NCBI GenBank assembly: GCA_020403265.1 | Contig: JADBXZ010000002.1 | Span: 124,001-188,000, forward strand | Direction: 5' to 3' | Length of the DNA: 64,000 nucleotides | From: Bacteroidota bacterium | GTDB lineage: Bacteria > Bacteroidota > Bacteroidia > B-17B0 > Aurantibacillaceae | Part shown: in pieces, positions 26,211 to 35,822 of the stretch | How positions within the stretch are numbered: the first letter of the stretch is position 1 | Layout: each line of letters begins with the position of its first letter | Translations under genes and position numbers: made by a program | Notes under the pieces: generated by a model | The model's input: only the letters and a program-made list of their open reading frames with translations | Told to the model about the DNA's origin: nothing | Database searches by the model: none

Positions 26211-28958
26211 ATGTCATTAAAAAAAGCATCCCTGCTCTTCTTTATTTTGTTTTGCTTTAGCTTTGGTTATTCACAGTCAATACGTTTCTGGGGAAATCTA
26301 AAGCAGGATAGCGCTCAAAGAAGTGCCTTACCCAACACGCTTTTAATGGCGATTAAATTTAAAGATAGCACATTGGTTAATTTCAGTCGTAGTGATGTTA
26401 ACGGCTTTTTAAAGCCGTTTAATGTACCTTTAGATACTTATATTGTGGTGGTGGCGCACCCAAGTTTTAATGATAAAACCTATTTAATTGTCCCTTCACC
26501 AAAAGACACAGTTTTTAACATTAAAAACATTGTTTTGCCTCCAAAAAGCATAGAACTAAAGGAAGTTGAGGTTTTAGCCTACAAAGAAAAAATTTATTAC
26601 AAAGGCGATACCCTTATGTTTACTGCCGACAGTTTTAAAGTCAGGCCAAATGCCACCGTTGAGGATTTGTTAAAGAAGTTGCCAGGCATGAAAGTAGATG
26701 CAGCAGGTAAAATTACCATTCAAGGTAAAGAGGTTGACCAGGTTTTGGTTGATGGTGATGAGTTTTTTGGAAGTGATCCTACTTCCGCAACACGTAATTT
26801 AAATGCAAATACTGTTGAAACCGTACAAGTGTTTGAGAAAAAAAACGAGAATACCGAAAGTTCAGATGAAACAGTAAAAGTGCTTAACTTAAAACTTAAA
26901 GAAGATGCTAAAAAAGGCTATTTTGGTAAAGCGGCAGGGGCAAGTGATTTTCAGAAGTTTTATGAAGGTGAGTTGTTATTTAATCGATTCAGTAAAAACA
27001 GAAAATTAAGTTTGTTTGGCTTAACCGCTAATACACCAAAAAACAGTTTTAATTGGGAAGATAATGATAAGTATGGTTTATCGAATGAGCAGCAATGGAG
27101 TTTTAATGAAGATAACGGCAATTGGGAATCCAATGGAGACCAAGAGGGAACTGGAATTCCACGCACATTAAAAAGTGGCATTTATTATAACGACAGAATT
27201 GGCAAAAACACAAAGTATAATTTTGATTACACTTTTAATAATGGCTTGTTAAACGCCGGCTCTGAAACAAATACACAATTTTTTTTACAAGATACCAATT
27301 ACACAAATAAGCAAACAGTTAATAATTTTACTGATAGACAAAAACATACAGCCAATGCAAAGGTAGTTTTTAAACTAGACAGTTTAACTGAGGTAACATT
27401 AAAACCCCAATATTTATACTCAGAAAGCCGAAGTGACAATTATCAAAAAGATGATTTTATCAGTTCAGATAATAATTTAAAACGTAGTACGGAGATCAGT
27501 AATAAACGGAAGCAGTTTAGTACAAATTATAACTTGAATTTAAAAGTAAACAGAAAATTCATGAAAAAAAACAGAGAGTTGAATTTAGTTTATAAGCCGG
27601 ATTTTTCAGATGCACTTACTAATTCTAATCTTCAAACCGATTTTATATATTATGCCAATCAATTGCCTAACAGAGCTCTTGCACAAATAAGAAAAGAAAT
27701 TAACTCTAAACGTCAACAAGATGTTTTGATCAATTTTATTGAGCCCTTGAACAAAAAATTTAAGATTGATTTAAACTATCAATTCATTCATACTTTTAAC
27801 GAAAACAACCGAACTACACTTGATAGAGACAGTACAGGAAGCGATCTCCTTAATCCTTTGCAAAGCAACAATTTTGCAAACACACGAATCTTGAATCGAG
27901 TAATGGGGAAATTAATTTATGACGTTAAGAAGTACCGTTTTACTCTCGGTAGCGCTTATCGCAATATTGCTCTTGTGAACGAAAATTTAACAAACAACAC
28001 AACGCTTTCACGATCATTTAATTTTATTTTACCAAGCGCTGGTGCAACTATTCGTTTTAGCCAAAGCAATAATTTTAGTGCTAATTATATGGCAAGTGCA
28101 CAGCCCCCCAGCTTACAGCAATTGCAGCCTGTGATAGATAATACTGATCCTAATCGAATCAATATTGGTAATCCGGATTTAAAACCTTCATTCACAAATA
28201 ATTTTAATTTGAATTATTATTTTTGGAAAGGTGTAAGCGAGGTAAATTTTTATAGTGGATTAAATTACAATAGTGTAGCAAATCAAATCACCAATATTAC
28301 AACGTTTGATGAACTTGGCAAGGCTACCTCACAGCCAATTAATGTGAGCAAAGGAAATTATTTTTCAAACTTTTGGATGGGTGGTGGTTTCCCAATTTTT
28401 AAAAAGTATCTTAAAATTGAATATAACTTAAATGGTAATTTTTCTCAGAACATTAGCTACATTAATTCACAAAAAAATTCTCAGCAAAATTTAGGTGTAA
28501 CTCCGGGGTTATACATAGCGAAAGAATCTGAATCAATGCAGATAAGAGTCGGAGGGAATTATTCATACAACCGTCCTAAATCCGATATTAGCAATTTAAC
28601 TAATCAACCTTATTATACTTATGAACTGACTTCAAATATTTACTTTAAATTGCCCAAAAAATTTAATGTTTCAACGGATGCTACCTATACTAATAATGGC
28701 AATAGAGCAAATGGCTATAACCTGAATTTTGTTATTTGGAATGCGGCCGTTAATAAAACATTTTTTAAGCGCGAAAATTTAATTCTCTCTTTTGAGGCGA
28801 ATGATATTTTAAATCAAAACATTAACAATAATCGTCAAGTATACGCCAATCAAATAACTGATACTAAAACACAAATCATAAGGCGATTTTTTTTATTGAG
28901 GGTAACATATAAGTTTAACAGTCAAAAGGCCAAGGAAAATGAAGATGAAATGGATTAA
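26211..28958 (+). CDS. Outer-membrane beta-barrel protein with carboxypeptidase-like and plug domains (TonB-receptor-like)
   Basis: The 915-residue protein has a signal peptide ending near FGYSQ, then a carboxypeptidase-regulatory-like Ig fold (residues 20-110). A plug-like domain follows (VEDLLKKLPGMKVDAAGKITI, QVLVDGDEFFGSDPTSATRNL), then a large beta-barrel of the OMP_b-brl_3 type ending in LLRVTYKF. The family is common in Bacteroidota and is thought to take part in TonB-dependent or related transport, but its ligand is unknown. Its last 20 nt overlap the start of a GLPGLI gene, a recurrent pairing in this phylum. Confidence 0.88.
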   Translation: MSLKKASLLFFILFCFSFGYSQSIRFWGNLKQDSAQRSALPNTLLMAIKFKDSTLVNFSRSDVNGFLKPFNVPLDTYIVVVAHPSFNDKTYLIVPSPKDTVFNIKNIVLPPKSIELKEVEVLAYKEKIYYKGDTLMFTADSFKVRPNATVEDLLKKLPGMKVDAAGKITIQGKEVDQVLVDGDEFFGSDPTSATRNLNANTVETVQVFEKKNENTESSDETVKVLNLKLKEDAKKGYFGKAAGASDFQKFYEGELLFNRFSKNRKLSLFGLTANTPKNSFNWEDNDKYGLSNEQQWSFNEDNGNWESNGDQEGTGIPRTLKSGIYYNDRIGKNTKYNFDYTFNNGLLNAGSETNTQFFLQDTNYTNKQTVNNFTDRQKHTANAKVVFKLDSLTEVTLKPQYLYSESRSDNYQKDDFISSDNNLKRSTEISNKRKQFSTNYNLNLKVNRKFMKKNRELNLVYKPDFSDALTNSNLQTDFIYYANQLPNRALAQIRKEINSKRQQDVLINFIEPLNKKFKIDLNYQFIHTFNENNRTTLDRDSTGSDLLNPLQSNNFANTRILNRVMGKLIYDVKKYRFTLGSAYRNIALVNENLTNNTTLSRSFNFILPSAGATIRFSQSNNFSANYMASAQPPSLQQLQPVIDNTDPNRINIGNPDLKPSFTNNFNLNYYFWKGVSEVNFYSGLNYNSVANQITNITTFDELGKATSQPINVSKGNYFSNFWMGGGFPIFKKYLKIEYNLNGNFSQNISYINSQKNSQQNLGVTPGLYIAKESESMQIRVGGNYSYNRPKSDISNLTNQPYYTYELTSNIYFKLPKKFNVSTDATYTNNGNRANGYNLNFVIWNAAVNKTFFKRENLILSFEANDILNQNINNNRQVYANQITDTKTQIIRRFFLLRVTYKFNSQKAKENEDEMD

Positions 28959-29658
28959 TTTATTTGCCTTTTTATTAATGGTATTGTTTAATTCTGCTCA
29001 GATAACAAGGGTTAAGGTTGTTTATGAGCGTAAAACTAATTTGTTTAAAAAATACAAAGAGGAAAGAACACAAAGATGGATTAAAGAGGAGAATAAAATT
29101 AAAGTGGATATGTTTGATCTTATCGTGTCAGATTCATTGTCAGTATTTAAGCCGCAAGAATCAGAATTAAGAGATCAAATTGAGTGGGCCACACAAAAAA
29201 ATACTACCTACCAAAACACTAACGCGGGAAAAAGATTTTTAAAAAAGAATTTATGGGGTGAGGAATTATTACTTACAGATAGTTTGGTTAAGAGAAGTTG
29301 GAAAATAACAGAAAGTGGCAGGAAAATAGCAGGTTATAATTGTAGAAAAGCTATATGGCAGGCTAATGACAGCACCAAAATTTATGCTTGGTTCAGTTAT
29401 GACATTTTGCCTCAAGTTGGACCAGAGAGTTATTGCGGGTTACCTGGCTTAATTTTGGGTTTGGCAACAGAGGATGGTGGAATTATATATTTTGCCAAAA
29501 AGGTTGAGGTGCTGGCATCAGTGGAACCAAGTGAATTACAGTTCCCAAAAAAGAAAAAAGTAAAACAAGTGGATGAGGTTAAAAAGGATATGGAAGGCCG
29601 GTTTGGAAAAGAGAAGTGGTTTAAATCAATGTGGAACGAGGAGTTTTACATTTGGTAA
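28939..29658 (+). CDS. GLPGLI family protein
   Basis: The 239-residue protein has a signal peptide (KWINLFAFLLMVLFNSAQ), the motif GLPGLILGL that names the family, and the conserved SGRKIAGYNCRKAIWQ and AWFSYDILPQVGPESYCGLPG segments. It is presumed periplasmic. The function is unknown; members normally follow an OMP_b-brl_3 barrel gene, as here with a 20-nt overlap, so the two very likely work together. A second in-frame ATG at 28945 is a possible alternative start. Confidence 0.9.
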   Translation: MKMKWINLFAFLLMVLFNSAQITRVKVVYERKTNLFKKYKEERTQRWIKEENKIKVDMFDLIVSDSLSVFKPQESELRDQIEWATQKNTTYQNTNAGKRFLKKNLWGEELLLTDSLVKRSWKITESGRKIAGYNCRKAIWQANDSTKIYAWFSYDILPQVGPESYCGLPGLILGLATEDGGIIYFAKKVEVLASVEPSELQFPKKKKVKQVDEVKKDMEGRFGKEKWFKSMWNEEFYIW

Positions 29659-29663
29659 TTTTA

Positions 29664-30257
29664 TTACCATTCGTCTTTCGCTTCCTCGCTGCTAATCTTC
29701 ATTTTTGCTTTTAAGTCAGCAACTAATATTTTTGCACTATTGAATGCTGCTGATTTAACGTGTTTCCAGGTAAGATCATTCACCTTCATTGAACCACATG
29801 CCGGTATTTTGCCATAAACATCACCACAATCCATGCCCGGTTTATTAGCTTTGTGAGTAATATTTTTCACAGTGTATCTATATTTTCCCTCCTTGGCTTC
29901 AACTACAACATCCATCATAATTTTACCATCCACATCATTTTCTGGGTTTAATACTTTTTGCTTGAATACAAAAGTAGCTTTACAAGCAACTGTTTTACCT
30001 GAAATGGCCCCACTGCTTTTTTCATAACCATTATTTTTCACTTTGTACCAATTTTCAGCACGCTTTAAAACCTCGGCTTCGGGCGCTGCCATTGTAGGTG
30101 GCAAGGTGTCTGGCACATCAGGATTAGGATTAGTTGGTTTAGGACGTTCAATCTCTAAACTAACAACCTCTCTTATGAATTTTCCTTCCTCTTCTTTTTG
30201 CGCATTTAAACTAAAACTTAAAAGTAAGAAAGCGATAAAGTAAAATTTGTTTTTCAT
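29664..30257 (-). CDS. Secreted protein of unknown function
   Basis: The ATG at 30257 gives a 197-residue protein with a signal peptide (MKNKFYFIAFLLLSFSLNAQ), preferred to a longer frame from 30314 that lacks one. The mature part starts with a charged stretch and a Pro-rich segment (ERPKPTNPNPDVPDTLPPT). It then has a beta-rich domain (ATFVFKQKVLNPENDVDGKIMMDVVVEAKEGKYRYTV) resembling the DUF4468/TBP-like domain of Bacteroidota periplasmic proteins. I do not assign a function. It lies 19 nt after the E1 dehydrogenase gene on the same strand, but a shared role is not evident. Confidence 0.75.
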   Translation of the reverse strand: MKNKFYFIAFLLLSFSLNAQKEEEGKFIREVVSLEIERPKPTNPNPDVPDTLPPTMAAPEAEVLKRAENWYKVKNNGYEKSSGAISGKTVACKATFVFKQKVLNPENDVDGKIMMDVVVEAKEGKYRYTVKNITHKANKPGMDCGDVYGKIPACGSMKVNDLTWKHVKSAAFNSAKILVADLKAKMKISSEEAKDEW

Positions 30258-30276
30258 TTTTTTGCAAAGTACAATA

Positions 30277-32685
30277 TTAATAAATTTTAGGATACGTGGT
30301 TGGGTTGCTTTCATGCATTAAATTATAAATAATTTCAAACACATCATCAACACTAGGTTTGCTAAAGTAATCACCATCACTGCCATAAGCAGGACGATGT
30401 TCCTTGGCAGTAATGGTTATAGGAGCTGAGTCAAGGTGCTTATAAGCTTGTTGTTCTTCTAAAATCTTTTGAAGAATGTATGCGCTTGCTCCACCCGGAA
30501 CATCTTCATCAAGCACAACTAAACGATTTGTTTTCTTCACAGAGGTTACAATACTTTGATTTTTATCAAAAGGAATCAGGGTTTGCAAATCGATAAGTTC
30601 AACACTAATATTAAAAGATTCTAAAAGTTTAATTGCATCTTGAGCGATTCTAACACAACTACCATAGGTTACTAAGGTAACATCGCTACCACTATTTAAA
30701 GTTTCAGGAACACCTAATTCAATTTTATATTTACCGAAATTAGAAGGTTGTTTTTCTTTTAAGCGATAGCCATTTAATGGCTCAACTATTAGGGCTGGCT
30801 CGTCTGCTTCTAATAATGTATTGTAAAAACCGGAGGCAACAGTCATATTCCTTGGAACACAGACATTAATACCTCGGCAAGCATGCACAATCATACCCAT
30901 AGGCGAACCACTATGCCAAACTCCTTCTAGGCGATGTCCACGAGTTCTGATTATGACAGGTGCTTTTTGGAGACCTTTTGTTCTCCAATGCACAGTTGCT
31001 AAATCATCACTCATTAATTGCAAAGCGTATAACAAATAATCTAAATACTGAATCTCAGCTATTGGCCTTAATCCACGCATGGCTAGTCCAATAGCTTGTC
31101 CCATAATTGTAGCCTCTCTAATACCGGTGTCAAAAACTCTATGTTCGCCATATTTAGCCTGAAGCCCCTCTAGTCCTTGATTTACCCCGCCAATTTTACC
31201 TGAGTCTTCTCCAAAGATAAGTGTTTGCGGGTATTTACTTAGAATAGCATCAAAATTATCTCTTAATATTTCTCTTCCATCAACCATTTTATCTTCAGAA
31301 TATTCAACTGAGCAAGGTTGAATGTTAGAAACTTTAAAATCTGATTGTGAGTATAGGTGAGATCCATAGCGATGCTCATTCTGAATCTTTGAGGCTTCTA
31401 ACCATTGAATGAGTTTGTTTTTTGCTTCACTTGCTTCACCAATGATATATCTAAGTGCAGCTTTTGCAGTTGTATTAATATCCTTTCTGATAGGTTCTTT
31501 AATACTTTTTAATTCACTTGCAAGTCTATTGCAATCAGTATTGTTTAATTGATGTAATATTGCTGTAACCTTCTCAACTTCATTTTTTATTGGTGTCAGA
31601 TAGTCCGACCATGCAGTATTTTTTGCAACTCTTACCGATTCTTTAGCTTCCTCTTCAATTTTGGTAAGTTCGTTTTCGCTGGCGATGGCATTGGCCAATA
31701 TCCACAACCGCATTTGTCTTACACAATCAAAATCTTGTTCCCATTGCAGGCGCTCTTTACTTTTGTAGCGTTCATGACTACCACTGGTGCTATGCCCTTG
31801 AGGCTGAGTCACCTCCTCCACATGAATCAAAACGGGTACATGCTCTTCGCGACAAATTTTGGCTGCCTTTTCATAAGTTTCGCACAAATGAGCATAATCC
31901 CAGCCTTTAGTTTTAAAAATTTCATAGCCTTTTCCATTTGCGTCGCGCTGAAAGCCCTTTAAAACTTCACTAATATTTTCTTTCGTAGTTTGGTATTTTT
32001 TCGGAACAGATATACCATGACCATCGTCCCAAACACTCACCAACATTGGTACCTGAAGGACTCCCGCGGCATTAATAGCTTCCCAAAACAAACCTTCGCT
32101 TGTACTGGCATCACCTATTGTGCCGAATGCAATTTCATTACCTTTATGACTATAGTTTGAGAATGGGGCAACTTGTAAATCCTTGTTAATTCTATAAAAA
32201 TGCGAAGCATATGCTAATCCTAGTAAACGAGGGATTTGTGAAGCAGTTGGAGAAATATCACTACTTGAGTTTTTTTGATTGACAATGGCTTTGAATGTAC
32301 CATCTGCATTTAAGCTATGTGTAGCAAAATGACCACCCATCTGTCTTCCGGCGCTCATAGGCTCATAGTCAATATCAGTATGAGCATATAATCCTGCAAA
32401 CCATTGCTGAAGGTTGATGGCATTAATAGCCAACATAAAAGTTTGGTCTCGATAATAGCCACTTCTAAAATCGCCATTATTAAACACCTTACTTAAAGCA
32501 ACTTGCGCCAACTCTTTTCCATCTCCAAATATTCCAAATTTAGCCTTTCCGGTTAACACTTCTTTTCTGCCCAGTAAACTCGCTTGGCGGCTTTCATTAA
32601 TTAATTGATAGTCAGCTAAAACAATTTTTTTAAAATCATCAAAACTCAAATTGCTCTTGATCGAGGCCTTGTTCTCTTGTCCCAT
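30277..32685 (-). CDS. Fused 2-oxoacid dehydrogenase E1 alpha/beta (thiamine-dependent)
   Basis: The 802-residue protein joins the alpha and beta chains of a thiamine diphosphate-dependent E1, which decarboxylates a 2-oxo acid and passes the acyl group to lipoyl-E2. The alpha part (about 1-430) has GDASTSEGLFWEAINAAG, the ThDP/Mg-binding motif, and HVEEVTQPQGHSTSGSHERY with the phosphorylation-loop-like His/Ser. The beta part (about 465-802) has FGEDSGKIGGVNQG, IGLAMRGLRPIAEIQYLDY and RTRGHRLEGVWHSGSPMG. Such fused forms are usual in Bacteroidota and are annotated as branched-chain (2-oxoisovalerate) or pyruvate type. No E2 or E3 gene is adjacent, so the substrate remains open. Confidence 0.9.
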   Translation of the reverse strand: MGQENKASIKSNLSFDDFKKIVLADYQLINESRQASLLGRKEVLTGKAKFGIFGDGKELAQVALSKVFNNGDFRSGYYRDQTFMLAINAINLQQWFAGLYAHTDIDYEPMSAGRQMGGHFATHSLNADGTFKAIVNQKNSSSDISPTASQIPRLLGLAYASHFYRINKDLQVAPFSNYSHKGNEIAFGTIGDASTSEGLFWEAINAAGVLQVPMLVSVWDDGHGISVPKKYQTTKENISEVLKGFQRDANGKGYEIFKTKGWDYAHLCETYEKAAKICREEHVPVLIHVEEVTQPQGHSTSGSHERYKSKERLQWEQDFDCVRQMRLWILANAIASENELTKIEEEAKESVRVAKNTAWSDYLTPIKNEVEKVTAILHQLNNTDCNRLASELKSIKEPIRKDINTTAKAALRYIIGEASEAKNKLIQWLEASKIQNEHRYGSHLYSQSDFKVSNIQPCSVEYSEDKMVDGREILRDNFDAILSKYPQTLIFGEDSGKIGGVNQGLEGLQAKYGEHRVFDTGIREATIMGQAIGLAMRGLRPIAEIQYLDYLLYALQLMSDDLATVHWRTKGLQKAPVIIRTRGHRLEGVWHSGSPMGMIVHACRGINVCVPRNMTVASGFYNTLLEADEPALIVEPLNGYRLKEKQPSNFGKYKIELGVPETLNSGSDVTLVTYGSCVRIAQDAIKLLESFNISVELIDLQTLIPFDKNQSIVTSVKKTNRLVVLDEDVPGGASAYILQKILEEQQAYKHLDSAPITITAKEHRPAYGSDGDYFSKPSVDDVFEIIYNLMHESNPTTYPKIY

Positions 32686-32701
32686 AATAATCCTTAATAC
32701 A

Positions 32702-32709
32702 CAAATATA
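32702..32709 (-). promoter_or_regulatory. -7 element for the fused E1 gene
   Basis: The minus strand reads TATATTTG (TANNTTTG) 16 nt before the ATG at 32685; no clear -33 partner. Confidence 0.45.
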
Positions 32710-32834
32710 ATAGAAAGGAGCCTTTTAAAAAAATATTTATGGTTAAAAAATAGTGACCACTAAGCTCAAAATTAATCGATTGTTAATTAACCTAAAGCGC
32801 CATTTGGCAAAATATCCTCTATATTTATGATCTA

Positions 32835-33956
32835 ATGCATTATAACAACATTATAGGTCAAAATGAAGCAAAGTTGCGCTTAAAGAAAATGATTAATGAG
32901 CAACGTGTACCGCATGCTTTAATGTTTACTGGTAAGGAGGGTACTGGGAATTTGCCGGCAGCAATTGCATTTATACAACATTTGTATTGCACTAAGAGAA
33001 GTGATGATGGGGCTTGTGGCGAGTGTAATAGTTGTTTAAAAGTTAATAGGCTAATTCATCCTGACATGCATTTTGTTTATCCAATTGCAAAAAGCAAGGA
33101 TGTAAAAAGCAGTGTTGATGTGATTAAAGAATTTAGAGAGGGTGTTTTACAAAATAATTATTTAACACTAAATCAATGGTTCAATGAAATTTCAGCAGAT
33201 AATAAGCAGCCTATTATTCCGGTGGAGGAGGCTAATGCTATATTGAAAACATTAAGTTACACCAGCTATGAAGGTTCTTACAAAACAATGCTTATTTGGT
33301 TACCCGAAAAAATGAACAATGAAGCGGCTAACAAATTGTTAAAAGTGTTGGAGGAACCACCGGATCAAACCATTTTTGTTTTGGTGTGCAATTCACCTGA
33401 GCAGTTGTTGCCTACAATTTTATCTCGCGTACAGCAAATACCTTTTTACGCTTTGTCTGATATTGAAATTGAACTTGCGCTTCAAAAGCAGTTCAATATA
33501 ACACATGAATTAGCGAAACAAACCTCCTTGCTTGCTAACGGAAGTTACTCGGAAGCAATAGCAACACTAACTAATAATGAAGAAAGCGTTTCGTTGCTCA
33601 CTAATTTTCAAAATTTTATGCGTTTGGCTCTCAAATTTGATTGCAATAAGGTTTTACAATGGATAGATGAGATGTCGACGGTTGGAAGGGAAAAACAAAA
33701 GCAATTCTTCCAATATGGTTTAGAAGTTTTTAGAGATGCTTTAATGCATAATTATGGTGAAAAGAACTTAGTGAGATTAGGTGGAAGCGAAAAACAATTC
33801 CTTGAAAAATTTTCTCCATTTATTAATCAGAATAATTATGAGAAATTAATTGATGAGTTTAATACTAATTATTATTACATTGAAAGAAACGCCAATCCAA
33901 AATTAATTTTTATGGATTTGTTTTTAAAAACTAACGAGCTCCTTAATTTGAAGTAG
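32835..33956 (+). CDS. holB: DNA polymerase III subunit delta'
   Basis: The 373-residue AAA+ clamp-loader subunit begins HYNNIIGQNEAKLRLKKMI, with the RVPHALMFTGKEGTGN region where a Walker A motif would be (the catalytic lysine is replaced, as usual for delta'). A zinc-binding set of cysteines 52, 61, 64 and 67 follows. NNEAANKLLKVLEEPPDQTIF and NSPEQLLPTILSRVQQ are the sensor and SRC motifs shared with DnaX. It works in the DnaX-delta-delta' complex that loads the beta clamp. It is divergent from the E1 gene. Confidence 0.93.
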   Translation: MHYNNIIGQNEAKLRLKKMINEQRVPHALMFTGKEGTGNLPAAIAFIQHLYCTKRSDDGACGECNSCLKVNRLIHPDMHFVYPIAKSKDVKSSVDVIKEFREGVLQNNYLTLNQWFNEISADNKQPIIPVEEANAILKTLSYTSYEGSYKTMLIWLPEKMNNEAANKLLKVLEEPPDQTIFVLVCNSPEQLLPTILSRVQQIPFYALSDIEIELALQKQFNITHELAKQTSLLANGSYSEAIATLTNNEESVSLLTNFQNFMRLALKFDCNKVLQWIDEMSTVGREKQKQFFQYGLEVFRDALMHNYGEKNLVRLGGSEKQFLEKFSPFINQNNYEKLIDEFNTNYYYIERNANPKLIFMDLFLKTNELLNLK

Positions 33957-34031
33957 TTTTAAAGTATAATTGTTAGCAATTTTTGTTACATAATTAAATT
34001 AATTGCGTTATGGTAAATAACTTTATCAATT

Positions 34032-35771
34032 ATGTTTAGGTTCAATTATTGTGTAATTTTCTTTTTTATTCTTCTATCAGTTTCTAATGCTCAATTAAAG
34101 CAGGAGTTTTACGACAACAAACAAACACAACTTAAGTCAGAAACAGATTATTATAAGGGAATGCCCCATGGTTTGCATACAGAATTTTACAAGTCAGGCA
34201 ATGTTAGCAGGAGGGGTTATTACAATTATGGGAAAGAGGATAGCACATGGATATTTTATTTTGAAGATGGTACTGTAAAGGCCAGAGAACATTGGTTCAG
34301 AGGTAAAAAATGGGGAAGAAATTTGTATTATTTTAAATCAGGGAAGTTGGCTCAAATAACCAAATATGATAATGATTTGGCAGATAGCACATGGACTTCG
34401 TTTTACGAAAACGGTAAGGTAAAAAGTAAAGAACCTTTTGATAAAGGGAGAAAAGAAGGTGAATGGATATATTATTTTGAAAATGGACAAATAGAAAGTA
34501 AGGGAAATTTCGACAGAGATAAGCGGGTAGGTAAAGTTGAATCCTATTTTATTGATGGAAGCATTAGCAGTGTTCAAAATTATTGTAATGGTAAACCTTG
34601 CGGTAAATGGGAAGAATACTACGCTAATAAGACTAAGAAATTTGACAAAGAATATAAAGATAGTACACTTTTACTCATTAATTTATGGGATAACAAGGGT
34701 AGACAATTAGTTTCAAATGGTAATGGCAGTTTAACTGCTAACTACGATAATGGTATTGTTAGAGCTACAGGAGCTTATTTAAACGGATTACAAAATGGCC
34801 TCTGGAGATTTTTTCATCCAAATGGAGAGTTGGATTACCAAGCCAATTATGAACAAGGATTATTAAATGGTTATTATTCTTCATTTTACCCAAACCATCA
34901 TGCAAAGAGCGAAGGCAATTTTACAAATAATAAAAAGGATGGGATATGGAAGTTTTATTTTGAAGATGGAAAACTTGAAATGCAAGGAAATTTTATTGAT
35001 AATATACGCGACGGCAAATGGAGTTATTATTATACCAACGGAAAACTGGAAAGCGAGGGCAATTTCTTAAAAGACAAGAAAACAGCTACTTGGTTTTTTT
35101 ATTACAGAACAGGTGAAAAATGGAGGCAAGGTGATTATGAAGCCGATGTAAAAACTGGTATTTGGACCACCTGGTGGGAGAATGGAAAAAAATTACAAGA
35201 AGGAAATTACATAAACGGAAAGGCAAATGGTTTATGGACAAGTTGGTGCGAAAATGGCACAAAAAAAGATGAAGGAAATTTTACCGATGACTTGTTAACA
35301 GGACTTTGGAAAGGTTGGTTTTGTAATGCAAAGCCAAATTATATTGGTAAGTATAATTCAAAAGGTAAAAAACAAGGCGAATGGAATTATTATTATGAAA
35401 GCGGTTCTCAGCGTGAGAAATGTTCTTATGTAAACGGAATAAAACATGGGAAATTTAGCAGTTGGCACGAAAGGGGCAACTTTTTGGACTCTAAAGGTAA
35501 ATACAGAAAGGGCCACCAGCAAGGAACATGGACTTACTATTATGAAACCGGAGGAATTAATAGGGTACAAAATTTTAAAAAGGGCAAATTAAGCGGAACG
35601 AGTTTAAGTTACTATACCAACGCTAAATTACAAAGTAGTTGTACTTATAAAATTGTAAAAGACAGAAGGAAAAGCAAAGTTCAAAGTGTTCCTGACGGAG
35701 ACTGGATTTTCTACGACAAAAATGGTAAAGAAATGAGCAGGATGACCTATAAAAACGGTGTAAAAAAATAA
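34032..35771 (+). CDS. MORN-type (YwqK-like) repeat protein, secreted
   Basis: The 579-residue protein has a signal peptide (FFFILLSVSNAQ) followed by about 20 tandem units of 22-24 residues of the MORN_2/YwqK type. The core pattern is G-x-W-x-x-Y-Y-x-(N/D)-G-x-x-x-x-x-G-x-Y, for example GKWSYYYTNGKLESEGNF. The units form an extended beta-sheet ribbon. Proteins of this type are frequent in Bacteroidota; the database label 'toxin-antitoxin YwqK antitoxin' is not a demonstrated role here. No partner gene is evident, and the next gene has its own promoter. Confidence 0.88.
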   Translation: MFRFNYCVIFFFILLSVSNAQLKQEFYDNKQTQLKSETDYYKGMPHGLHTEFYKSGNVSRRGYYNYGKEDSTWIFYFEDGTVKAREHWFRGKKWGRNLYYFKSGKLAQITKYDNDLADSTWTSFYENGKVKSKEPFDKGRKEGEWIYYFENGQIESKGNFDRDKRVGKVESYFIDGSISSVQNYCNGKPCGKWEEYYANKTKKFDKEYKDSTLLLINLWDNKGRQLVSNGNGSLTANYDNGIVRATGAYLNGLQNGLWRFFHPNGELDYQANYEQGLLNGYYSSFYPNHHAKSEGNFTNNKKDGIWKFYFEDGKLEMQGNFIDNIRDGKWSYYYTNGKLESEGNFLKDKKTATWFFYYRTGEKWRQGDYEADVKTGIWTTWWENGKKLQEGNYINGKANGLWTSWCENGTKKDEGNFTDDLLTGLWKGWFCNAKPNYIGKYNSKGKKQGEWNYYYESGSQREKCSYVNGIKHGKFSSWHERGNFLDSKGKYRKGHQQGTWTYYYETGGINRVQNFKKGKLSGTSLSYYTNAKLQSSCTYKIVKDRRKSKVQSVPDGDWIFYDKNGKEMSRMTYKNGVKK

Positions 35772-35789
35772 TGTATCTAGTTACACCTT

Positions 35790-35817
35790 TTTGAGTATTT
35801 AATTATTTGTATATTTG
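35790..35817 (+). promoter_or_regulatory. Candidate promoter (TTTG...TATATTTG) directly before the 35823 lipoprotein
   Basis: TATATTTG at 35810-35817 matches the -7 consensus exactly; TTTG at 35790-35793 is 16 nt upstream. The -7 element ends only 5 nt before the ATG, so the transcript would start at or within the start codon (leaderless). See the similar arrangement at 57633-57662. Confidence 0.5.
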
Positions 35818-35822
35818 TTGAA

